This document shows, piece after piece, positions 32,445 through 38,006 of a stretch of 38,006 nucleotides of DNA. Source of the stretch: Lachnospiraceae bacterium UBA3316 (GTDB taxonomy: Bacteria; Bacillota; Clostridia; Lachnospirales; Lachnospiraceae); assembly GCA_002361955.1 (NCBI GenBank), contig DESK01000030.1, forward strand, positions 28,627 to 66,632, in the 5' to 3' direction. Position 1 is the stretch's first letter. Each line of letters starts with the position of its first letter. The notes under the pieces are model-generated. The model saw only the letters and a list, made by a program, of their open reading frames with translations, searched no databases and was not told the DNA's origin. Made by a program: the position numbers and the translations under genes.

Positions 32445-32626
32445 TCGCCAGGGTATGCGGCTTCTGCAGAGGAGGGCGGGAGGTAAGCTGCGAAAGCTTT
32501 TTCTACCGTATGTATGCAGTCCTCCGGGTAGCAACCACTCCTCTGCGCAGAGTCTATGCGGGGGCAAAAAGCCGTCTCTTCCGAGTGCTCCGCCATGTTG
32601 GCCGGAGGCATTCGGAAGCCGGGTAG
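32399..32626 (+). pseudogene. C-terminal fragment of an unidentified protein
   Basis: In another frame, 32399-32626 encodes DNQYQKEYPVREEQVIARV, then SCESFFYRMYAVLRVATTPL, and a basic tail ending in RRHSEAG and TAG. It has no start codon that makes sense and ends 4 nt before the convergent glmS stop. It looks like the end of a once longer gene, perhaps a glycosyltransferase, joined to the nucleotidyltransferase fragment by deletion. I cannot name it. Confidence 0.4.
32566..32618 (-). terminator. Possible glmS terminator
   Basis: Nested stem: CTTCCGA (32578-32584) with TCGGAAG (32612-32618) and inner CTCCG (32588-32592) with CGGAG (32603-32607). On the minus strand T5 follows, but after 7 other bases, so it is weak. 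It lies in the pseudogene fragment. Confidence 0.35.
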
Positions 32627-32630
32627 GGCT

Positions 32631-34469
32631 CTATTCCACCGTCACGCTTTTGGCCAGATTTCTGGGCTTGTCCACGTCTAACCCCTTGGCTAAGCTGATA
32701 TAATATCCCAGGAGCTGCAAGGGGATGACGGCGAGAGAGGTGGCAAACAGGGGATCTGTCTGCGGGACATAGACGGTAAAGTCCGCCGTATCCTCTGTGC
32801 AGTATTTTCCGTTGGTGGTAAGTCCCATCAGATACGCGCCGCGGCTCTTACATTCCACCATGTTGGAAATCGTTTTTTCGTAGAGCTTCGGCTGGGTGAG
32901 CACGCCTACAACCAGGGTATTGTTTTCAATCAGGGAAATGGTGCCGTGCTTCAATTCGCCTGCTGCGTAGGCCTCGGAATGGATGTAGCTGATCTCCTTC
33001 ATTTTAAGGCTGCCCTCCATGCAGATCGCGTAGTCGATGCCGCGGCCCACAAAGAAGACGTCTTTGGCGTTTACCTGTTTTGAGGCAAACCACTGGATAC
33101 GCTCCTTGTTTTCGAGAACCTTGGAAATCTTATCAGGAAGCGTCTGCATTTCTTCGATCAGGGCTGTGTAGCGCTCCTCTGTGATGGTTTCTCGTACCTT
33201 CGCAAATTGGATCGCCAGGGCATAGCAGGCCACGAGCTGGGTGCTGTAGGCTTTTGTCGTTGCCACGGAGATTTCCGGCCCGGCCAGGGTATAGAAGACG
33301 GAGTCGGACTCTCTCGCGATAGAAGAGCCTACCACATTTACGATTCCCAGAGTCTGGATTCCCTTTTCTTTTGCCAGGCGGAGGGCGGCAAGGCTGTCCG
33401 CGGTTTCACCGGACTGGCTGATGACGATCACCAGGGCATTCTGATCTAACAGTGGGTTTCTGTAACGGAATTCCGAAGCCAGCTCCACCCGGACGGGGAC
33501 TTTCGCCAGCTCTTCGGTGATGTACTGGGCGGCTATGCCCACATGGTAGGCGGAACCGCAGGCCACGATATGGATCTGGGTAATCTGGCGTATCATCTCT
33601 TCGGAAAGATTCACCGCGGACAAATCGATTTGATTCCCTTTTAACACAGAGTTGATGGTGTCCGCCACTACTTTGGGCTGTTCATGGATCTCTTTGATCA
33701 TGAAATGCTCGTACCCGGCTTTTTCTGCCGCTTCCGCGTTCCATTCGATAGTCTTTAATTCCTTTGTGATCTCGTCTCCGTCCAGATTGTAAAAGGTGAC
33801 GCCGCCTTTTGTCACACGGGCCATTTCCATGTTGCCGATATAGTAGACGTTCCTCGTATATTCTAAGATGGCCGGCACATCGGAAGCGATATAGGATTCT
33901 CCGTCTTCTATCCCCAGGATCATGGGGCTGTCTTTTCTGGCGACGTAGATCTCTTCCGGGTAATCGCGGAACATAACGGCCAGGGCATAGGAGCCGCGGA
34001 TACGCACCATGGAATGGTTGATGGCGTCTACCGGCGTCCCTTCGTATTTTTTGTAGTAGTAATCGATCAGCTTGACCGCTATTTCCGTATCCGTATCGGA
34101 ATAGAAGGTATATCCTTTTCTCTCGAGTTTTTCTCTTAATTCCTGGTAATTTTCAATAATACCATTATGGACGGCCACAACATTTCCATCATCACTGTGA
34201 TGGGGATGGGCGTTGTTCTCGGAAGGTTCCCCGTGGGTAGCCCACCGGGTATGCCCGATTCCACAGGAGCCGGGGACGGCTGTTCCGCCGTTTGTTTTCT
34301 CTATAAGGATTTTAAGGCGTCCTTTTGCTTTTACTACGTCAACAGGGTTCTTTCCATCGCAGACGGCTACTCCTGCAGAGTCGTATCCGCGATACTCTAA
34401 TTTTGCCAGACCATCTAATAAAATGGGCGCTGCCTGTTTATTTCCTGTATATCCCACAATTCCACACAT
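32631..34469 (-). CDS. glmS: GlmS, glutamine-fructose-6-phosphate aminotransferase
   Basis: Makes glucosamine-6-phosphate from fructose-6-phosphate and glutamine, the first step toward UDP-GlcNAc for peptidoglycan and surface glycans. The 612-aa length is normal. The mature N-terminal Cys (MCGIVGYTGN) is the glutaminase nucleophile, with GHTRWATHG and HNGIIENY in the GATase II domain; two SIS domains follow (CGSAYHVG, SQSGETADSL) and the end LDVDKPRNLAKSVTVE is the family C-terminus. The frame is open 45 codons further upstream, but that part crosses the promoter. GGGAGAAG precedes the ATG. Confidence 0.97.
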   Translation of the reverse strand: MCGIVGYTGNKQAAPILLDGLAKLEYRGYDSAGVAVCDGKNPVDVVKAKGRLKILIEKTNGGTAVPGSCGIGHTRWATHGEPSENNAHPHHSDDGNVVAVHNGIIENYQELREKLERKGYTFYSDTDTEIAVKLIDYYYKKYEGTPVDAINHSMVRIRGSYALAVMFRDYPEEIYVARKDSPMILGIEDGESYIASDVPAILEYTRNVYYIGNMEMARVTKGGVTFYNLDGDEITKELKTIEWNAEAAEKAGYEHFMIKEIHEQPKVVADTINSVLKGNQIDLSAVNLSEEMIRQITQIHIVACGSAYHVGIAAQYITEELAKVPVRVELASEFRYRNPLLDQNALVIVISQSGETADSLAALRLAKEKGIQTLGIVNVVGSSIARESDSVFYTLAGPEISVATTKAYSTQLVACYALAIQFAKVRETITEERYTALIEEMQTLPDKISKVLENKERIQWFASKQVNAKDVFFVGRGIDYAICMEGSLKMKEISYIHSEAYAAGELKHGTISLIENNTLVVGVLTQPKLYEKTISNMVECKSRGAYLMGLTTNGKYCTEDTADFTVYVPQTDPLFATSLAVIPLQLLGYYISLAKGLDVDKPRNLAKSVTVE

Positions 34470-34496
34470 AGTCTTCTCCCGTTTTTTTTGAAAGCA

Positions 34497-34525
34497 ATTA
34501 TAAGCGCGTTTTGTTTCAATGTCAA
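34497..34525 (-). promoter_or_regulatory. Consensus promoter of glmS
   Basis: On the minus strand: perfect TTGACA (34520-34525), 17-bp spacer, perfect TATAAT (34497-34502). The transcript should begin near 34490, leaving a leader of about 20 nt. Confidence 0.93.
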
Positions 34526-34558
34526 CGTAAAGGAGAAATTTTTTGAAAATTTGATTTT

Positions 34559-34609
34559 GGGGTTTGTGACGAATACTTACAAATAAAAATGAGAATTTAT
34601 GCAAACCCC
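34559..34609. repeat. 8-bp inverted repeat between glmS and the ABC transporter
   Basis: GGGGTTTG (34559-34566) and CAAACCCC (34602-34609), perfect arms with a 35-bp AT-rich spacer. It lies between the two divergent promoters, 34 bp from the glmS -35 and 3 bp from the other -35. Confidence 0.6.
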
Positions 34610-34611
34610 GA

Positions 34612-34640
34612 TTGACAAGGCCACAAATAAATGATAGATT
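34612..34640 (+). promoter_or_regulatory. Promoter of the amino acid ABC transporter genes
   Basis: Perfect TTGACA (34612-34617), 17-bp spacer, TAGATT (34635-34640) with TGA before it (extended -10). Confidence 0.78.
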
Positions 34641-34644
34641 TGAG

Positions 34645-34701
34645 ATGACAGTTCAGCGTTGCACTGCCGGAATACACGGAGGGTGGCTGAACTGTTGTCA
34701 T
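34645..34701 (+). other. Leader hairpin of the ABC transporter operon
   Basis: ATGAC plus AGTTCAGC (34645-34657) pairs with GCTGAACT plus GTCAT (34686-34701) around a 3-nt bulge. It has no T tail. It starts at about the predicted transcription start, 60 nt before the ATG, and may stabilise the message or bind a regulator. AGGGTGG in its 3' half resembles a T-box core, but no T-box is supported. Confidence 0.5.
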
Positions 34702-34760
34702 ATGTGTGTTTAATATGTAGGGCCAAAGGAGCCCGAAAGGAATTCGAAGGAGGAAATACT

Positions 34761-35546
34761 ATGAAAAAATTAGCGGTAGCTTTATTGATGGGAGCAATGG
34801 TATGTTCACTTAGCGCTTGCGGAAGCAAGGAGACAGCCACGACGGGTACGGACGCGTCTGTGGAGACAGAAGGAGCGGCTGAGGCTGGCAACGTGCTGGT
34901 GATGGCTACCAACGCGGAGTTCCCGCCTTATGAATACTACGAGGGAGGCGAGATCGTAGGGATAGACGCAGATATCGCCAGGGCGATCGCCGAGGATATG
35001 GGCATGGAGCTCCAGATTGAGGATATGGCGTTTGATTCCGTGATCGCGGCCATCCAGTCAGGAAAGGCTGATTTTGGCGCGGCAGGCATGACGGTGACAA
35101 AGGACCGTCTGGCCAGCGTGAATTTCTCAGATACCTATGCCAAGGCAAAGCAGGTAATTATCGTAAAAGAGGGAAGCGACATTCAAAGCGCCGATGACCT
35201 GACAGGAAAGACGGTAGGCGTACAGCTGGGAACGACGGGCGACCTTCTGGCGGATGAGATTTAGGACGGCACGGTAGACCGTTACCCTAAGGGCGCCGAG
35301 GCGGTGCTGGCCCTGAACCAGGACAAGGTAGACGCAGTGGTGATTGACAATGAGCCCGCCAAGGTATTTGTGGCTGAGAATGAGGGCCTGACCCTGATCG
35401 AGGACGCTTACGATGAGGAAGAATACGCGATCGCCGTGGCGAAGGACAACACAGAGCTTCTGGAGAAGATCAATGCTTCCATTGAGAATCTGAAGGAAAC
35501 CGGCAAGCTGCAGGAGATCATTGACAGCTATATCAGCGCTGAATAA
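34761..35546 (+). pseudogene. Amino acid ABC transporter binding lipoprotein, interrupted by TAG
   Basis: Extracellular solute-binding lipoprotein of a polar amino acid ABC importer. The signal ends in a lipobox LSAC (C20). The domain is a type II periplasmic-binding fold: NAEFPPYEYYEGGEIVGIDAD, MELQIEDMAFDSVIAAIQSG, GAAGMTVTKDR. Codon 168 (35262-35264) is TAG. Reading continues in the same frame with DGTVDRYPKGAEAVLALNQ and NEPAKVFVAENEGL to the normal end GKLQEIIDSYIS, so a single base change (GAG or CAG or AAG to TAG) explains it. Full length would be 261 aa. AAGGAGG precedes the ATG. The permease and ATPase genes after it are intact. Confidence 0.88.
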
Positions 35547-35566
35547 GAAGAGACGGGGAACATACC

Positions 35567-36250
35567 ATGGCAGATCGGATCTATCGAAATTTTATTGTAG
35601 ACGACAGATGGAAATATATGGTGGACGGCCTTGCGGTCACTTTGGAGATTACCTTTTTCGCGGTGATCATCGGTATTATTCTGGGCTTTGTGGTGGCGAT
35701 CATCCGCTCCACTTACGACAAAACGGGAAAACTGAAAATATTAAATTTTATATGCAACGTGTACCTGACGGTGATCAGGGGAACGCCTGTTGTTGTCCAG
35801 CTGATGATCATCTACTTCATCATCTTCGGTTCCTCCAGGGATATCAGCAAGGTGCTGGTGGGAATTACAGCCTTCGGTATCAATTCCGGGGCTTATGTGG
35901 CGGAAATCGTGCGAAGCGGTATTATGTCTGTGGATAACGGTCAGTTTGAGGCAGGAAGAAGCCTGGGCTTCAGCTATATCCAGACGATGCGCTACATCAT
36001 TCTTCCCCAGGCATTTAAAAATGTGCTTCCGGCCCTGGGCAATGAGTTTATCGTGCTCTTAAAGGAGACGTCCGTATCGGGCTATATTGCCACGCAGGAT
36101 TTGACGAAGGCGGCAGATATCATCAAGAGCCGTTCCTATGACGTGTACACGCCGCTTCTGACTGTGGCGGCCATCTATCTGATCCTGGTAATGACATTTT
36201 CAAAGCTGCTGGAGATTATGGAGAGGAGGTTGAGGAGCAGTGAGCGGTAA
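35567..36250 (+). CDS. Polar amino acid ABC transporter permease
   Basis: Membrane subunit of the HisM/GlnP family importer. The 227-aa protein has about five membrane segments and the family motifs TVIRGTPVVVQL and EIVRSGIMSVDNGQFEAGRSLGF, the latter being the EAA loop that docks onto the ATPase. The start has a GGGGA site about 8 nt upstream, 20 nt after the binding protein. It overlaps the ATPase start by 11 nt, showing translational coupling. Substrate inferred only as a polar or basic amino acid. Confidence 0.94.
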   Translation: MADRIYRNFIVDDRWKYMVDGLAVTLEITFFAVIIGIILGFVVAIIRSTYDKTGKLKILNFICNVYLTVIRGTPVVVQLMIIYFIIFGSSRDISKVLVGITAFGINSGAYVAEIVRSGIMSVDNGQFEAGRSLGFSYIQTMRYIILPQAFKNVLPALGNEFIVLLKETSVSGYIATQDLTKAADIIKSRSYDVYTPLLTVAAIYLILVMTFSKLLEIMERRLRSSER

Positions 36251-36983
36251 CGGTATTTTGATCCAGGTGCAGGATCTTGTGAAGACCTTCGGGGAAAGCG
36301 TCCATGCGCTGAACAGCGTTACGGCAGACATCCGCCGGGGCGAAGTCGTCTGCATCATCGGGCCCTCCGGCTCCGGAAAGAGTACATTCCTGCGCTGCCT
36401 GAACCGGCTGGAGGATCCCACGGGAGGGCACATTATCTTTGACGGCGTGGACCTGATGGATAAAAAGACGAATATTGACCTTCATCGGCAGAAGATGGGG
36501 ATGGTGTTCCAGCATTTTAACCTCTTTCCCAATATGTCGATCTTAAAAAATATGACGCTTGCGCCCATGAAGCTTCAGGGGAAGAGCAAAGCGGAGGCTG
36601 AAAAGGAGGCGCTGGCCCTTCTGGAGCGGGTGGGCCTGGCCGACAGGGCGGAGGCGTATCCGAACCAGCTCTCCGGAGGCCAGAAGCAGAGGATCGCGAT
36701 TGTGCGGGCGCTCTGCATGAAGCCGGAGGTCATGCTGTTTGATGAGCCTACCTCCGCTCTTGACCCGGAAATGGTGGGCGAGGTGCTGAATGTTATGAAG
36801 GATCTGGCCAAGGAGCATATGACCATGGTGGTGGTCACCCACGAGATGGGGTTTGCCCGGGAGGTAGCGGACAGGGTGATCTTTATGGCGGAGGGAAAGA
36901 TCGTCGAGGAGAACACCCCGGAGGAGATCTTTACAAATCCCCGCACGGAGCGGCTGAAGAATTTCCTTGGAAAAGTTATCTGA
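36240..36983 (+). CDS. Polar amino acid ABC transporter ATP-binding protein
   Basis: GlnQ-type ATPase energising the importer. The 247-aa protein has Walker A GPSGSGKST, the Q-loop in MVFQHFNLFPNMS, the signature LSGGQKQR, Walker B VMLFDEPTSALDPE and the His-switch VVTHEMGFAREVAD. The start is GTG 36240, chosen because AGGAGG (36224-36229) lies 10 nt upstream and the family N-terminus follows. It overlaps the permease gene by 11 nt. Confidence 0.95.
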   Translation: MSGNGILIQVQDLVKTFGESVHALNSVTADIRRGEVVCIIGPSGSGKSTFLRCLNRLEDPTGGHIIFDGVDLMDKKTNIDLHRQKMGMVFQHFNLFPNMSILKNMTLAPMKLQGKSKAEAEKEALALLERVGLADRAEAYPNQLSGGQKQRIAIVRALCMKPEVMLFDEPTSALDPEMVGEVLNVMKDLAKEHMTMVVVTHEMGFAREVADRVIFMAEGKIVEENTPEEIFTNPRTERLKNFLGKVI

Positions 36984-36994
36984 TAAAGTGAATA

Positions 36995-37047
36995 AAGGAG
37001 AAGGACGTATGAACCGGGAAGGACATGCGTTCTTCTCTTTTATTTTG
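36995..37047 (+). terminator. Probable terminator after the ABC transporter
   Basis: AAGGAGAAGGACG (36995-37007) pairs with CGTTCTTCTCTTT (37028-37040) with some G-T pairs and a 20-nt loop; the tail is TATTTTG. Confidence 0.6.
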
Positions 37048-37057
37048 TAAAATACTG

Positions 37058-37086
37058 TTGAAAATTCCTATCAAATTTGTTAGAAT
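37058..37086 (+). promoter_or_regulatory. Promoter of cooS
   Basis: TTGAAA (37058-37063), 17-bp spacer, TAGAAT (37081-37086). A partly palindromic TAACA/TGTTA pair (37091-37095 with 37107-37111) overlaps the expected start site and may be an operator. Confidence 0.75.
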
Positions 37087-37140
37087 AAATTAACAGTAAT
37101 AATAATTGTTATCGAGTCTTGATTTGAAGGAGGACAATCA

Positions 37141-38006
37141 TGAATCAGTGTTTTAGTTGTAATACCTGCAAAAGCGCAGACAAACCTTTGGAGGGCTATA
37201 TTGCGAAGCTGCCTATGGAGACTTCCCATCACCGGGTGGAGGGCCAGAGCACAAAGTGCGGATTTGGCTTAAAGGGCGTGTGCTGCCGCCTTTGCTCCAA
37301 CGGCCCCTGCCGGATCACACCGAAAAGCCCCAGAGGTATCTGCGGGGCAAATGCTGACACGATCGTGGCCAGAAACTTTCTGCGGGCAGTGGCGGCAGGA
37401 AGCGGCTGCTATATCCATGTGGTGGAAAATACGGCGCTGAATTTGAAAAACGCCGCGAAAGACAGGAGGCCCTTAAAGAGCGAGAGGGCGTTGAAGAGAT
37501 TGGCGGACGCTTTCGGCGTCCAGGGAACGGATGTATATGACACGGCTTACCAGGTGGCCGACGTAGTCCTGAAGGATCTGTATAAGCCGGAATATGAAAA
37601 GATGGAGCTGGTGGAAAAGCTTGCCTACGGCCCCCGTTTCAAAAAGTGGCAGGAGCTCGATATCCTGCCGGGAGGCGCCAAGTCGGAGGTATTTGCAGGC
37701 GTAGTAAAATGCTCCACAAACCTGAATTCCGACCCGGCAGATATGTATGTGAACTGCTTAAAGCTTGGAGTTTCCACAGGTCTTTACGGCCTGACGCTGA
37801 CGAACCTGTTGAATGACGTTCTGCTGGGAGAGCCGGAGATCCGTCTGGCGCCGGTGGGGCTGCAGGTGATTGACCCGGAGTATATCAATATCATGATTAC
37901 CGGCCATCAGCACTCTCTCTTTGTACATATCCAGGAGCGCCTGACAGATGAGGAGGTGGTGGCGAAGGCGAAGGCGGCGGGAGCCAAGGGCTTCAAGCTG
38001 GTGGGC
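37141..38006 (+). CDS. cooS: CooS, anaerobic nickel carbon monoxide dehydrogenase (3' end missing)
   Basis: Interconverts CO and CO2 at a Ni-Fe-S cluster, feeding electrons to ferredoxin or the Wood-Ljungdahl route. The frame is open from ATG 37141 to the window end, 288 codons out of roughly 630. The N-terminal Cys pattern fits the D- and B-cluster ligands: C40, C48, C49, C52, C57 and C68 (in CGFGLKGVCCRLC and the following CRI). An extra CFSCNTC at residues 4-10 precedes it. The segment MITGHQHSLF matches the position where CooS often has GHEP, so this is a divergent member. AGGAGG is 7-8 nt before the ATG. The C-cluster region lies partly outside. Confidence 0.92.

Noticed and set aside
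34645..34760. T-box riboswitch before the amino acid ABC transporter
   Set aside because: AGGGTGG is present, but the rest of the T-box consensus, the specifier stem and a following terminator are missing.
34470..34760. glmS ribozyme upstream of glmS
   Set aside because: The consensus promoter sits about 30-55 bp before the ATG and none of the ribozyme core sequences are found on that strand.
35262..35264. TAG read as pyrrolysine
   Set aside because: Only one such codon is seen, in a family that does not use pyrrolysine, and no pyl genes are in the window; a mutation is simpler.
1..38006. CRISPR array, insertion sequence, integrase or prophage genes
   Set aside because: No regularly spaced repeats, transposase or integrase motifs were found; the decayed region at 30-32.6 kb shows no IS ends.

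Overview
The window reads as chromosomal DNA of an anaerobic Gram-positive Clostridia, most likely a Lachnospiraceae gut bacterium. The basis is AGGAGG-type ribosome binding sites, TTGACA/TATAAT promoters, a DUF5688 gene, an SseB-like protein, a divergent NAD-dependent ligase of a type I associate with this family, a LoaP-type NusG paralogue and an anaerobic nickel CO dehydrogenase. This assignment is inference from gene content; no rRNA is present.

Region 1 (1-18.3 kb) is mostly housekeeping: uvrB (5' truncated by the window) and uvrA; a YitT membrane protein on the other strand; an SseB-like protein; a PHP-domain protein; a flavodoxin-like protein and a TtcA-family PP-loop protein on the minus strand, the latter with a structured leader; DUF5688; tRNA-Arg(CCG); a membrane-anchored SH3 protein; a small unknown helical protein; an RluF-type pseudouridine synthase; ligA; a cardiolipin synthase; and metA, predicted to use acetyl-CoA.

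Region 2 (18.3-28.5 kb) is a cell-surface glycan locus. A promoter and a long leader with a terminator-like element precede a membrane UDP-sugar 4,6-dehydratase and loaP, and loaP itself follows a second terminator-like hairpin. Thymidylate kinase comes next. On the minus strand is a UDP-glucose dehydrogenase with an XRE helix-turn-helix domain fused to its N-terminus; its promoter is covered by a perfect 19-bp palindrome and repeated boxes, a likely autoregulatory circuit. A VanZ-like gene and a tightly coupled cpsB-LCP-wzz-cpsD operon follow, then a secreted leucine-rich protein. No glycosyltransferase, flippase or polymerase is visible in the window.

Region 3 (28.5-32.6 kb) holds DedA and ZIP membrane genes on opposite strands, then a decayed glycan-export locus: an apparently N-truncated ABC-2 permease, its ATPase broken by a frameshift at an A7 run, a nucleotidyltransferase fragment, and a fragment of an unidentified protein.

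Region 4 (32.6-38.0 kb) has glmS on the minus strand, with a consensus promoter and no room for a glmS ribozyme; a polar amino acid ABC transporter whose binding-protein gene carries an in-frame TAG; and the 5' part of cooS, running off the window.

The strongest candidates for something new are the HTH-UDP-glucose dehydrogenase fusion with its own operator array (22.0-23.7 kb), the LoaP-associated leaders (18.4-18.6 and 20.6 kb), and the structured leader of the ttcA-like gene (9.36-9.44 kb).
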